This document shows, one piece after another, positions 9,616-18,857 of a stretch of 60,510 bases of DNA (position 1 is its first letter; every line of letters starts with the position of its first letter). Below the pieces are notes generated by a model that saw only the letters and a program-made list of their open reading frames with translations, had not been told where the DNA came from and made no database searches. The position numbers were made by a program, and so were the translations under genes. The stretch comes from Saccharicrinis sp. (GTDB lineage Bacteria > Bacteroidota > Bacteroidia > Bacteroidales > Marinilabiliaceae): the NCBI GenBank assembly GCA_024635585.1, contig JAGXIP010000108.1:1-60510 (forward strand). Direction: 5' to 3'.

Positions 9616-10367
9616 ATGATGAATGATAGGAACAGACAAATTATAAACTTCATTAAAAGTCATGGTGAATGTTCTTCAAAAGAGTTGTTTGATAGCTTAG
9701 ATTTGTCAATGAGTTATGCAACTATAAAAAGAATTATAAAGATTAGCGATTGATTTAAGCTGGAAATCATCACAAATTGAAGGCAACACCTATTCTTTGT
9801 TAGAAACTGAAAAGCTTTTAAAAGAAAAAGAAGCGGCTGCGGGTAAAACTAAAGAAGAAGCGATTATGCTTCTAAACCATAAAGATGCACTCAACTTTAT
9901 AATAGGCACTCCAGATTATTTACATCCTCTTACCGTATCTAAAATTGAAGACATACATAGCATCCTTATTAAATAAAGGATTAGCTGTAGAAAGAAACCT
10001 ACGAAAAAGACGAATCAGCATCACTGGAACAAACTACCGACCATTGGATAATGAATTTCAAATATCCGAGGCATTAAGAAATTCGTGTGAGTTAATCAAC
10101 AATAAAGAGAGTGTTTTTGAAAAGGCCTTGTTGGCATTGATGCTCATCTCTTATATCCAACCATTTATGGATGGCAATAAAAGAACAGCAAGAATAGTGA
10201 GTAATGCAATTTTAATAAATGAAAATCATTGCCCACTATCATTCCGAACAGCAGATTCAATTGATTATAAAAAAGCAATGTTACTATTCTATGAACAGAA
10301 TAATATTTCAAATTTTAAAGATATTTTTATTAATCAATTTGAATTTGCAGTGAAAACATATTTTTAA
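9616..10367 (+). pseudogene. Degenerate wHTH-Fic family gene
   Basis: Three reading-frame pieces together resemble a winged-helix Fic protein. The first (9616-9753) gives a short DNA-binding segment ending in SYATIKRIIK. The second frame (from 9755 to the stop at 9974) has SSQIEGNTYS, the inhibitory S-x-x-x-E-G motif of class II Fic proteins. The third, running to 10367, has the Fic core, but the motif reads QPFMDGNKRTAR, with Gln where the catalytic His is expected (codon CAA at 10158). At least two frameshifts separate the pieces, and the linker between winged helix and Fic core is far shorter than usual. Full-length Fic enzymes AMPylate target proteins; this copy is surely inactive. Confidence 0.85.
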
Positions 10368-10403
10368 TAGTTATCCTATTTATCCAATAAAATAGAGCGC
10401 ACT

Positions 10404-11774
10404 ATGTTATTAAAATCCATAAATCCGGCAAACAGCGAAGTAATTGCAGAATATCCCGAATACACCGCTGAACAGGTAAACACGATTATAACTTGTGTTA
10501 ACAGCTCCTTTAAAAGCTGGCGTAAAACTGCACTGCACGAGCGAATGGATTGCATAAAGCGCTTGTCCAGTAAATTGGAAGAAAAAAAGGAACTTTTGGC
10601 CGGTATCATAACCAGCGAGATGGGTAAAAACATCATGGAATCACGTGCAGAGGTAGAGAAGTGCGTTTGGCTGTGCAATTACTATTTCGACAATGCAGAA
10701 GATTTCCTAAAAATTAAACCGATTAAGTCAAACGCTTCTGAGTCCTATATTTCATTCCAGCCTTTGGGAGTAATACTGGCCATAATGCCTTGGAACTTTC
10801 CCTTTTGGCAAGTGTTCCGCTGCGCCATCCCTACCCTACTCGTAGGTAACACCATGGTGCTTAAACACGCTTCAAACGTGTCGGGTTGCGCATTGGCCAT
10901 CGAGGAACTTTTTCGTGATGCTGAATTCCCTGAAGATGTGCTTCGTACGGTGCTCGTATCAGGCAAAAAGGTGGAAAGTATCATCGCCCACAAGCGCATT
11001 GTAGCAGTAACGCTTACTGGCAGCGAAAAAGCCGGACGTTCCGTGGCTCAATCAGCCGGAAGTCACCTTAAAAAATGCGTGCTGGAACTGGGCGGTAGCG
11101 ATCCGTATGTAATTTTGGACGATGCCGATTTAGATATAGCCGTGCAAGCCTGCGTTAAAGGCCGATTACTCAATGCGGGCCAAAGCTGCATAGGTGCCAA
11201 GCGCTTTATAGCCACCCCAAAAATATACGACCGCCTTGAGTCAATGTTTGTGGCCGAGATGAAAAAAGCAAGAATAGGAAACCCCTTCGATGAAAACAAT
11301 AAGCTAGGTCCGTTGGCACGCGAAGATATCCGCGAAGAGCTGATAGCGCAGGTTAATGAATCACTCAAAATAGGAGCCCAACTGCTTTGTGGTGGACAAG
11401 TTAATTACGACAACAAAGGTTTTTACTATCCTGCCACCGTTTTAAGCAAAGTAAAACCGGGAATGCCAGCCTATAATCAAGAAATGTTTGGTCCCGTGGC
11501 AGCACTTATCAAAGCAAGGGACGAAGCCGATGCCATAAGAATTGCCAACGACACCAACTTTGGACTGGGTGCCGCCGTGTTTACATCGGATATTGAAAAA
11601 GGAAAATACCTAGCCGAATTTGAACTAGAAGCAGGCTGCTGTTTTGTAAACGATTTTGTAAAATCAGACCCCCGACTACCCTTTGGAGGAATCAAGGAAA
11701 GTGGTTACGGCCGCGAGTTATCTATTTATGGAGCTCATGAGTTTGCCAATATTAAAACGGTTTACATCAAATAG
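10404..11774 (+). CDS. Succinate-semialdehyde-type aldehyde dehydrogenase
   Basis: A 456-residue NAD(P)-dependent aldehyde dehydrogenase. Visible motifs are the cofactor-binding PWNFPFWQ and LTGSEKAG, the catalytic glutamate motif ELGGSDPYVIL, the nucleophile in NAGQSCIGAKRF, and PFGGIKESGYGRE near the C terminus. The SCIGAKRF context and overall length best match the Sad/YneI subgroup of succinate-semialdehyde dehydrogenases, which convert succinate semialdehyde to succinate. Substrate assignment is inference; the fold and reaction class are secure. It stands alone, followed by two large inverted repeats. Confidence 0.88.
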   Translation: MLLKSINPANSEVIAEYPEYTAEQVNTIITCVNSSFKSWRKTALHERMDCIKRLSSKLEEKKELLAGIITSEMGKNIMESRAEVEKCVWLCNYYFDNAEDFLKIKPIKSNASESYISFQPLGVILAIMPWNFPFWQVFRCAIPTLLVGNTMVLKHASNVSGCALAIEELFRDAEFPEDVLRTVLVSGKKVESIIAHKRIVAVTLTGSEKAGRSVAQSAGSHLKKCVLELGGSDPYVILDDADLDIAVQACVKGRLLNAGQSCIGAKRFIATPKIYDRLESMFVAEMKKARIGNPFDENNKLGPLAREDIREELIAQVNESLKIGAQLLCGGQVNYDNKGFYYPATVLSKVKPGMPAYNQEMFGPVAALIKARDEADAIRIANDTNFGLGAAVFTSDIEKGKYLAEFELEAGCCFVNDFVKSDPRLPFGGIKESGYGRELSIYGAHEFANIKTVYIK

Positions 11775-11776
11775 TA

Positions 11777-11822
11777 CTTATCTCCAATATTCTGCCAAAA
11801 ATGGCAGAATATTGAAGATAAG
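11777..11822. terminator. Long hairpin after the dehydrogenase gene
   Basis: Arms 11777-11797 and 11802-11822 pair at 20 of 21 positions around a four-base loop AAAA. It begins three bases after the dehydrogenase stop, so it probably ends or protects that transcript. There is no T-run after the stem on either strand, so a simple intrinsic terminator is not certain. Confidence 0.5.
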
Positions 11823-11830
11823 GTACACAA

Positions 11831-11910
11831 GCAAAATTTAAAATGTCTTGTTAATGAAAAAAGGAAAAATAATAAAGCTCTTAACTGCAATTAGGCATTT
11901 TAAATTTTGC
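11831..11910. repeat. Long-arm inverted repeat upstream of recX
   Basis: Arms 11831-11848 and 11893-11910 (GCAAAATTTAAAATGTCT against its complement) pair at 17 of 18 positions plus one G-U, around a 44-base loop. Together with the hairpin at 11777-11822 it fills most of the gap between the dehydrogenase and recX. Confidence 0.6.
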
Positions 11911-11998
11911 CGATCAACTTGGACAAACCAAAACAGGAATGCCCCAAATGTTTTACATAGTCATCTTGTTTGTTTTTGGCTTGTTAAAGTTGGTTACT

Positions 11999-12448
11999 AT
12001 GACTTTTGAACAGGCCTTGGTAAAAGCATCCGAAATTTGTGCACGACAGGAAAAATGTATTTTCGACATCGAAAAAAAGCTAAAAAACTGGGGAGTAGAA
12101 GAACAGATCGCTTGCAAAGTGATTGACCAACTGATTAAAGAAAAGTTTATCGACGAACAGCGCTATGTAAACTATTATGTGAGAGATAAGTTTAAATTTA
12201 ACGGTTGGGGCAAGATAAAGATAAGATGGCAGTTAAAAGCCAAAAACATAATTGGCACACCTGTAGATGAGGCATTGTATCAGATAAGTGACGAGGAATA
12301 TAAAGATGCTTTGGCGCAATTATTGATTAAGAAACGACGAAATTTAAAGGGAGATGATAAATATAAAATAAAAGCTTCACTGATCAGGCATGCTGCATCC
12401 AGGGGCTTCGAGCCCAACCTTATTTATCAGCTTCTCGACTCGGAATAA
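11999..12448 (+). CDS. recX: Regulatory protein RecX
   Basis: A 149-residue RecX-family protein, a modulator that binds RecA filaments. The family's repeated three-helix units are recognisable: ALVKASEICARQEKC, then the conserved KKLKNWG segment, FIDEQRYVNYYVRDKF, WGKIKIRWQLKAK and the C-terminal RHAASRGFEPNLIYQLL. I take ATG 11999 (MTFEQAL) as the start, in line with family members; a frame from 11939 would add 20 hydrophobic residues that RecX does not have. No recA gene is in the window. Confidence 0.88.
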   Translation: MTFEQALVKASEICARQEKCIFDIEKKLKNWGVEEQIACKVIDQLIKEKFIDEQRYVNYYVRDKFKFNGWGKIKIRWQLKAKNIIGTPVDEALYQISDEEYKDALAQLLIKKRRNLKGDDKYKIKASLIRHAASRGFEPNLIYQLLDSE

Positions 12449-12478
12449 TGAACTACATAAAATAAAAAGTCTATAACT

Positions 12479-13891
12479 ATGAATATACTATACCCCCAAA
12501 GAGACTTCATTAACCTATTATTGTGGCTTATCTTATTTCCAGCTCTGTTATCCTTTTCATCCGTCGAAGCCAAAAGAAAACCTTCCTGGGTAAAGCAACG
12601 CCCCTCGGATACACAATTTTACATAGGCCGAGCTATGAGTCCCAAGGTGGACGGACAACTTAACTATCGTACCGAGGCAAGGAACAAGGCGCTGAAAGAA
12701 ATGAGCTCGGAGATTAAGGTAAACATTTCTTCCAATTCAATTTTACGCCAGTTCGAAAATAACTACCAGGTAAAGGAGGAGTTTGAGGCTAGTACACATC
12801 AATCGGTACAAGCCACCCTCGAAGGTTACGAGGTGTTAAGTTGGGAAAACAAAAAGGAATATTGGGTGATGGTGCGACTGAACAAAGATAGCTATGCCAT
12901 GCGCCAGAAGCAAAAGCTGGATTACGCAAAAAAAATGTGTACTGCGTATTATTACGATGCCCAAAAAGCAGTAGATAGAGGAGATATTTATGAGGGGTTG
13001 TTATTCTATGTAAAGGCCATTAAAACGATTAAACCTCATGTAAACGAAGACTTAACATACCATGACATAGATGGCAGTTTAAACTTGGGTTCGGATATTT
13101 TTAGCGGCATACAGAATGCTTTTCGTAAAATAAACCTCACAACCAACCAATCCGTATACACTTTGCAATTTAGCAAAGAGATGCAGGTGCCCTTAACGTT
13201 AAATGCTAGCTATATAGATACGAAGGGCGATTTACAGGCATTAGCAAATCTACCGCTACGATACTCGTTTACAAAAGGAGAGGGCGAAATAACTACCCTT
13301 GGCACAACCAACTATGCCGGCTCAGCTACCTGCGATATCACCCGTCTAATTTCTAAACGAAAAAGCCAACAGATTAAGGCTGAGTTTGATTTAGACAGCT
13401 TTTTAAACAAGGAAACCGAAGAAGACAAGATATTATTAAGTGCCTTTTTTCATGAGGAATATTTGCCTGTTGCCTTTTTTAACATCGAGGTGCAAAAGTC
13501 ATCGGCCTATCTTGTGATTGACGAAGTGGTTTATGGAAAACAAGCGAGCAACCCAATCTTTGCTAATATGATGCGGTCGGAGCTGGCACAAAGCTATTTT
13601 AACATTACCGACCAAAAAGACACCGCCGACTTTATCGTAACCATCAACGCTAATTTTATTGCCGATGGAGAACGCAAAGGCAGTGGCTATTCCGTGTTTA
13701 TCGTGTTTGCCGACTTCCACATAAGCATTACCGACAATAAATCACACATGGAAATATTCGCCGAAGGATTCAATGGTTTAAGAGGCATGCAGCCCGGCAG
13801 TTTTGATTATGCCCTAAAAAACGTACGTGAAAAAGCCAGGCAAAAAATTGTTGCAGATATTTTTCCTAAAATGGAAAAAGTGAATCTTTAA
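12479..13891 (+). CDS. Secreted LPP20-like domain protein
   Basis: A 470-residue protein with an N-terminal hydrophobic segment (about residues 13-31) that looks like a signal peptide ending near VEAK. Residues about 35-145 resemble the LPP20/LPP-like fold: PSWVKQRPSDTQFYIGRA, an AxxxALKEMSSEIKV helix and a strand containing YWVMVRLNKDSY. The rest has no motif I can name, though the C-terminal third (VQKSSAYLVIDEV to the end) looks like another globular domain of an envelope protein. Such proteins are periplasmic or outer-membrane associated and mostly uncharacterised. It starts 30 bases after recX. Confidence 0.55.
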   Translation: MNILYPQRDFINLLLWLILFPALLSFSSVEAKRKPSWVKQRPSDTQFYIGRAMSPKVDGQLNYRTEARNKALKEMSSEIKVNISSNSILRQFENNYQVKEEFEASTHQSVQATLEGYEVLSWENKKEYWVMVRLNKDSYAMRQKQKLDYAKKMCTAYYYDAQKAVDRGDIYEGLLFYVKAIKTIKPHVNEDLTYHDIDGSLNLGSDIFSGIQNAFRKINLTTNQSVYTLQFSKEMQVPLTLNASYIDTKGDLQALANLPLRYSFTKGEGEITTLGTTNYAGSATCDITRLISKRKSQQIKAEFDLDSFLNKETEEDKILLSAFFHEEYLPVAFFNIEVQKSSAYLVIDEVVYGKQASNPIFANMMRSELAQSYFNITDQKDTADFIVTINANFIADGERKGSGYSVFIVFADFHISITDNKSHMEIFAEGFNGLRGMQPGSFDYALKNVREKARQKIVADIFPKMEKVNL

Positions 13892-13984
13892 GAAAAGCTT
13901 GTGATTATCTTGCAGTACTTCCCAAATGGGAAGAGGAAAAGTTGCGCTTTCCATCTTATTATAACACAAAACCAGCATCAACTA

Positions 13985-14944
13985 TCAACAAAGCGCAAGT
14001 TCCTTTTGCTCTCTGAATATAGCGCCTGGTTTGTAGGCGTAATATCCTCCAAATGCCGATACAAACAAGGAAATGCTATAAAATAAGATACTCAAAGCAA
14101 CAGCATGATCCTGGTTTAATCCCAGGTATTGGGAGCCGAACATAAAAGTTACCTCTCTTAATCCAAGACCACCCAACGAAATAGGGATGGCGGACATGAT
14201 GCTGGACAATAAAAACAGAAAAAGATAATCGTTTTCCTGCCCTGCCAATTCGGTGCCCAATGATTTTAAAATAATTATTGCAGAAATCATTTGAAAGCCT
14301 TGAATAATTATTGAAAGCAATAACACCCGCCAGGCAGCTCCGGTTAAATGGTGGCTAAAAACCCGCAGATACAAATAGTATCCCACTGCAATAAAGGGTA
14401 TAAAAACAATAAAATAGTTTAGGAAGGGATTAATCCAAACTAAAATATCATGAACTAATTTGATGCCATCCTCGGGTACCGAAGCTTTTGTTAAATCGTA
14501 ATCGATAAAGTAAACCAGCGCGCATAAATACACTAAAATTACAGATAATCCGCTAAGTCTATCTGCCAATACCGTTCCTATCAGTCTACGCACCGAGGCT
14601 TTGCGATACCTACGAATTAAAAACACTTTATAGCCGTTGCCCCCTACTCCACCAGGTAAAAACAAATTGTAAAACATACCCAGCCAATACAATTTAATAT
14701 TGGTGAAAGTGCTTATTTTAACCGGAACATATTTGTAAAAGGTGTTTAACCTAAACGCCGAAATTATCTGGGAGATAGTATAAACCAAAATCGAAACCAA
14801 CAAGAGCCAAACATTAATACCTTTAATGGCATCGAAAGTTTGTTTTAAATCTACTTTTGAGAATACATAGTATAATGCGATTGCCGATAAAGCTATCTTG
14901 GCTACCAACTTTATAGCTTTGGAATATTTTTTAATGATCGACAA
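13985..14944 (-). CDS. Lysylphosphatidylglycerol synthase TM / flippase-like protein
   Basis: A 319-residue integral membrane protein of the LPG_synthase_TM (UPF0104) family. About eight hydrophobic segments are visible and the family landmark LFLPGGVGGNGYKVFL occurs after the third, with SIPISLGGLGLREVTF near the C terminus. The family includes the flippase half of MprF but here there is no lysyl-transferase domain, so the lipid substrate is unknown. It lies downstream of rodA on the same strand, 132 bases away, with a TATCTTTG -7-like sequence between. Confidence 0.85.
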   Translation of the reverse strand: MSIIKKYSKAIKLVAKIALSAIALYYVFSKVDLKQTFDAIKGINVWLLLVSILVYTISQIISAFRLNTFYKYVPVKISTFTNIKLYWLGMFYNLFLPGGVGGNGYKVFLIRRYRKASVRRLIGTVLADRLSGLSVILVYLCALVYFIDYDLTKASVPEDGIKLVHDILVWINPFLNYFIVFIPFIAVGYYLYLRVFSHHLTGAAWRVLLLSIIIQGFQMISAIIILKSLGTELAGQENDYLFLFLLSSIMSAIPISLGGLGLREVTFMFGSQYLGLNQDHAVALSILFYSISLFVSAFGGYYAYKPGAIFREQKELALC

Positions 14945-15076
14945 TAGTATGGGATTTAAATGTTAATTAAAGTGCACAAAGATATCATATTAAATGAAAA
15001 TGAAATAAGCCAAAAGCATGTAGATTATACAAATTTTCATTTTAACAACGATCAATTTTAATTCCTACAAAAAAAC

Positions 15077-16495
15077 TTATCTTATTAGTTCGTTCCTGTC
15101 GGTATCGAGCTTTAAAAAGATAAATAATAAGGTAGTAAACCCCCATAACGAGGAACCTCCATAACTAAAAAATGGCAACGGGATTCCTATCACCGGTGCC
15201 AAACCTATGGTCATACCAATGTTAATAGTAAAATGATAAAAAAAGATGGCGGCTACACAATATCCATAAATACGACTAAAGGGCGAATGTTGCTTTTCGG
15301 CCAGGTAGATCAGCCTAAATATAAGGAAAACATACAGGAAAACAACCCCAAACGTACCCAAATAGCCCCACTCTTCGCCTACCGTACAAAATATAAAGTC
15401 GGTACTTTGCTCGGGTACAAAATCAAATTTTGTTTGCGTTCCCTCCAAGTATCCCTTGCCTGTTAATCCGCCTGATCCGATGGCAATTTTCGATTGGTTT
15501 ACATTATAGCCTGCCCCTAAGGGATCGTCTTTAAAACCCAACAGCACATATACCCTGTTCCTTTGGTAGTCGGAGAGCATATCATCCACAAAGTAATCTA
15601 CCGTAAAGGTTACCGCCACCAAACTCCACATAAAAATTAGCGCTGGTATTACAGGTTTTAAGTTTTTTACAAAACCTTTAACCAATAAATAGATGGATAC
15701 ACCAACCATACCTATAACGGTAAATATCTCCCATCGCAATGTTTGACCAAGAATGGAATATATAGTAAGTGCCAGCGTGAAGCCTCCCAATAAAACAGCA
15801 GCACCAATACCGGTTACTTTTTTATCAGTTTTCATAAATAAAAATAAAAAAGCACCTACCACAACTAACCAAATAATAAGTGTATTGGGGTAAACCAAGG
15901 TTAATACAGCTACAATAGCAGCCATAATACCAAATACTAAAATGCTACTTGTAAGCCCTTCGCGGTAAAATGGCAAAATAAACACAAAAAACACCAAGGC
16001 CGAGCCAGTATCATTTTGTAAAAAAATACACAGCACAGGCAATGCCCACAGGCCAATTATTTTGGCCACCTTAGCTGGTTTTTTAAACGAAAAATCATGC
16101 CTACTCATAATACGAGACATGACGAGTGCTGTGGCTATTTTAGCCAACTCCACCGGCTGAAACCGCACTGGTCCTAATTCGAACCATGACTTGGCACCAT
16201 TAATTTCCTTACCAAAAAAGATAACAGAAAAGAGCAGAAACACGGATAGCCCATATAAAAAATAAGAGAAGGCTACGTAAAACTTACTATCGGTCATTAA
16301 TAGAACCCAAATAATAAGTGCGGAAAGACCTATCCAAATCAGCTGCTTGGCATACTCTTTTTCGGGGTCAAAAAATATTGGGTTTTCAGGATTATAATTG
16401 GCGGCGTAAATATTAAACCAACCAAAAATAACCATTATCAGATAAATGGATACGGTAAGCCAATCTACTTTTTTACTATATTTATTTTGTACCAT
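15077..16495 (-). CDS. rodA: Rod shape-determining SEDS protein RodA
   Basis: A SEDS-family peptidoglycan glycosyltransferase of 472 residues that polymerises lipid II during elongation together with PBP2. The conserved pieces are visible: GAKSWFELGPVRFQPVELAK, QNDTGSALVF with the catalytic-region Asp, and GGSSLWGF close to the C terminus. About ten membrane segments are present. The protein is longer than E. coli RodA (370), mainly through extra segments in the middle, which is common in Bacteroidota. Its start overlaps the end of mrdA by 14 bases, so the two are translationally linked. Confidence 0.96.
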   Translation of the reverse strand: MVQNKYSKKVDWLTVSIYLIMVIFGWFNIYAANYNPENPIFFDPEKEYAKQLIWIGLSALIIWVLLMTDSKFYVAFSYFLYGLSVFLLFSVIFFGKEINGAKSWFELGPVRFQPVELAKIATALVMSRIMSRHDFSFKKPAKVAKIIGLWALPVLCIFLQNDTGSALVFFVFILPFYREGLTSSILVFGIMAAIVAVLTLVYPNTLIIWLVVVGAFLFLFMKTDKKVTGIGAAVLLGGFTLALTIYSILGQTLRWEIFTVIGMVGVSIYLLVKGFVKNLKPVIPALIFMWSLVAVTFTVDYFVDDMLSDYQRNRVYVLLGFKDDPLGAGYNVNQSKIAIGSGGLTGKGYLEGTQTKFDFVPEQSTDFIFCTVGEEWGYLGTFGVVFLYVFLIFRLIYLAEKQHSPFSRIYGYCVAAIFFYHFTINIGMTIGLAPVIGIPLPFFSYGGSSLWGFTTLLFIFLKLDTDRNELIR

Positions 16496-18326
16496 AAATC
16501 AAGTTTCCTTCCATCATTCTTGTTTCGAGCCAGCTACGGGATGGATCGATCTCCCCCTTTAAATATTTCTCCACCATCAAACTGGATATAGGTGCAGCCC
16601 ACCGGGCACCAAAACCACCGTTTTCGACATATACAGCAATGGCTATTTTAGGATCGTCTTTGGGTGCAAAAGCGATAAACACTGAGTGGTCTTCACCGTG
16701 CGGATTCTGTGCCGTTCCCGTTTTGCCACAAATGGTAATGCCGGGCACACGAGCGGCTGTGGCTGTACTTCCAGGCCCTCCCCAAACAGCCATTTCCATG
16801 CCATCGCGTACCGGCCTATAATATGCAGTATCTATTCCTGTTTCATGAATCTCTTTAAAACGCGATGGTATGGTATCGTGCTCAATATCCTTAATAATGT
16901 GCGGTGTGTAATAATATCCTTTGTTTGCAAGTGTGGACGCCATGTTAGCCATCTGTACCGGAGTAGTCAACAACTCTCCCTGACCAATGGCCAGTGATAC
17001 CACGGTGAGCGACGACCAGCTTTTATTATAAATTTTATCATAGGTAGCGCTGTTAGGTACAAAACCTCGTATCTCATTAGAAAAATCGGTACCCAGCCTA
17101 TGTCCGAAACCAAACTTAACGAGGTAGTTTTTCCATGCATCAAAACCTTCCTGTACGGTAGCGTATTTTTTATTATCAATAATATTACGAAATACATGAC
17201 AATAATAGGCATTGCAGGAGTGAGAAATGGAATTTCGCAAGTTAAGAGGACTGGAATGACTATGGCAACCCAAGTGAAACCTGCCCACAGAATAACCCAT
17301 ATAACATTCGTATTTGGTATCGGGGGTTAAAACACCCTCCTGCAGACCAATGAGCGCATTAATGGTTTTAAAGGTAGATCCGGGGGGATACCAAGCCATG
17401 ATGGGCCGGTTGAACAATGGCTTTAAGGAATCGGTACTTAAAACAGAAAAATTGCCTGCTCTTTTTTTACCCACCATAAGCGAAGGATCGTAGGTTGGGC
17501 TGGAAATCATGGTTAGTATCTCACCGCTTTGGGGATCTATAGCCACGATGGAGCCAATTTTATTTTGCATCAGCTCCTCGCCATATTTCTGCAAATCAAT
17601 ATCAATAGTAAGCTTTATATCTTTACCAGCTACAGCCGGGATATCGTATTCCCCATCTCTAAAAGATCCTTTCTGGCGGCCATGAACATCTACCAATACA
17701 TATTTAAAACCTTTTTCACCCCGCAAAAATTTTTCATAGGTCGATTCTACCCCATTAATTCCGTTATAATCACCTCTGATATAATAGTCGTCGCGCTCTA
17801 TATCCTGTGGCCCCACCTCACCAATATAGCCCAATATATGGGCAGCATACGGATACTCATATTTACGTAAAGTACGTCGCTGTACAAAAAAGCCATCAAA
17901 CTTGTATAATTTCTCTTGTAGATAACCATATTGTTTGGCTGATAGCTGTTTATAAAATATGGAGGGTTTAATTCGGGATATTTTTTTGTTGCGAAGCCGC
18001 CCGTTCATGTCATCAAACAAGCTGCGCAGCTCCTCGATAGAAATTTCTAGTGAATTGCAAAACGTTACCGAATCCATGGGCTTGAGCTCACGAGGCACCA
18101 CCATTAAATCGTAATCGGCCTGGTTAGAAACGATGAGTTTTCCATTTCTATCGTAAACTAATCCACGTGCGGGGAAACTAATGATTTCACGTCGCGTGTT
18201 GCTCTCCGCCGAATATTTATAGGATGGATCGTAAACCTGAAGGATAAAAAGTTTAATCACAAAGATTATCCCAATCGTTAAAACGATTAGGCCAATTACA
18301 AGGGTTCTTCTATTTAAATTTTCCAC
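16482..18326 (-). CDS. mrdA: Penicillin-binding protein 2 (elongasome transpeptidase)
   Basis: The transpeptidase partner of RodA, 614 residues. There is one N-terminal membrane anchor (about residues 8-30), a PBP dimerisation domain starting at PARGLVYDRNGK, and a transpeptidase domain with its three active-site motifs: S317-x-x-K320 in PPGSTFK, S370-C-N372, and K535-T-G in CGKTGTAQ. It cross-links new peptidoglycan in the lateral wall. It follows mreD by 12 bases and overlaps rodA, in the standard mreBCD-mrdA-rodA order. Confidence 0.96.
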   Translation of the reverse strand: MENLNRRTLVIGLIVLTIGIIFVIKLFILQVYDPSYKYSAESNTRREIISFPARGLVYDRNGKLIVSNQADYDLMVVPRELKPMDSVTFCNSLEISIEELRSLFDDMNGRLRNKKISRIKPSIFYKQLSAKQYGYLQEKLYKFDGFFVQRRTLRKYEYPYAAHILGYIGEVGPQDIERDDYYIRGDYNGINGVESTYEKFLRGEKGFKYVLVDVHGRQKGSFRDGEYDIPAVAGKDIKLTIDIDLQKYGEELMQNKIGSIVAIDPQSGEILTMISSPTYDPSLMVGKKRAGNFSVLSTDSLKPLFNRPIMAWYPPGSTFKTINALIGLQEGVLTPDTKYECYMGYSVGRFHLGCHSHSSPLNLRNSISHSCNAYYCHVFRNIIDNKKYATVQEGFDAWKNYLVKFGFGHRLGTDFSNEIRGFVPNSATYDKIYNKSWSSLTVVSLAIGQGELLTTPVQMANMASTLANKGYYYTPHIIKDIEHDTIPSRFKEIHETGIDTAYYRPVRDGMEMAVWGGPGSTATAARVPGITICGKTGTAQNPHGEDHSVFIAFAPKDDPKIAIAVYVENGGFGARWAAPISSLMVEKYLKGEIDPSRSWLETRMMEGNLIYGTK

Positions 18327-18338
18327 GCCACACCTCCA

Positions 18339-18857
18339 TTAAATCCTTCGTTTCTTTTGATATGTAAATAACAACGTAACTACCATTACTACCATGGTAA
18401 AAACGCCACTAGCTATTGTTTTTAAGAGTATACCCATAAAATTTATCATAGAAAACGATTCGATGATAAAATAAAAAAAATGGTGTATAAATATTAATAT
18501 GGCAGCATATTTTAAAAACCATGGAAATCCGTAATAGGAAGGTAGCGGCAAGGTACCTGTTTCGTAATTGTCGCGAGGTGCTATACGCGCCAAAACAAAT
18601 GGTCGAATAAAGGCCAACAGAATACTGGCAGCCATGTGCATTCCCATGGTGTTCAAAAACATATCTACACTTAAACCTAATGCTGCTGCCAATAAAAGCA
18701 GTAACCATCCCGGTGTGTCAAAAGGCAAAGTAAGGATGAACAATACATATAAATAGGGGTTTAAATAGCCCGAAAATTCAATTTTATTCAGGATAAGTAC
18801 TTGCAGCAGCACAAAGAAAACAAAATTGAATAAGTATCTTGGAATTACACTAATCAT
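18339..18857 (-). CDS. mreD: Rod shape-determining protein MreD
   Basis: A 172-residue membrane protein of the elongasome, with about five hydrophobic segments and the family feature of an early amphipathic NPYLYVLFILTLPF region. MreD is poorly conserved, so the assignment leans on position: its start overlaps the mreC stop by four bases and it precedes mrdA by 12 bases. It links MreC to PBP2/RodA in the inner membrane. Confidence 0.88.
   Translation of the reverse strand: MISVIPRYLFNFVFFVLLQVLILNKIEFSGYLNPYLYVLFILTLPFDTPGWLLLLLAAALGLSVDMFLNTMGMHMAASILLAFIRPFVLARIAPRDNYETGTLPLPSYYGFPWFLKYAAILIFIHHFFYFIIESFSMINFMGILLKTIASGVFTMVVMVVTLLFTYQKKRRI

Noticed and set aside
13901-14086. 61-codon plus-strand frame after the LPP20-like gene
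   Set aside because: More than half overlaps the flippase-like gene end in antisense and it has no recognisable feature.
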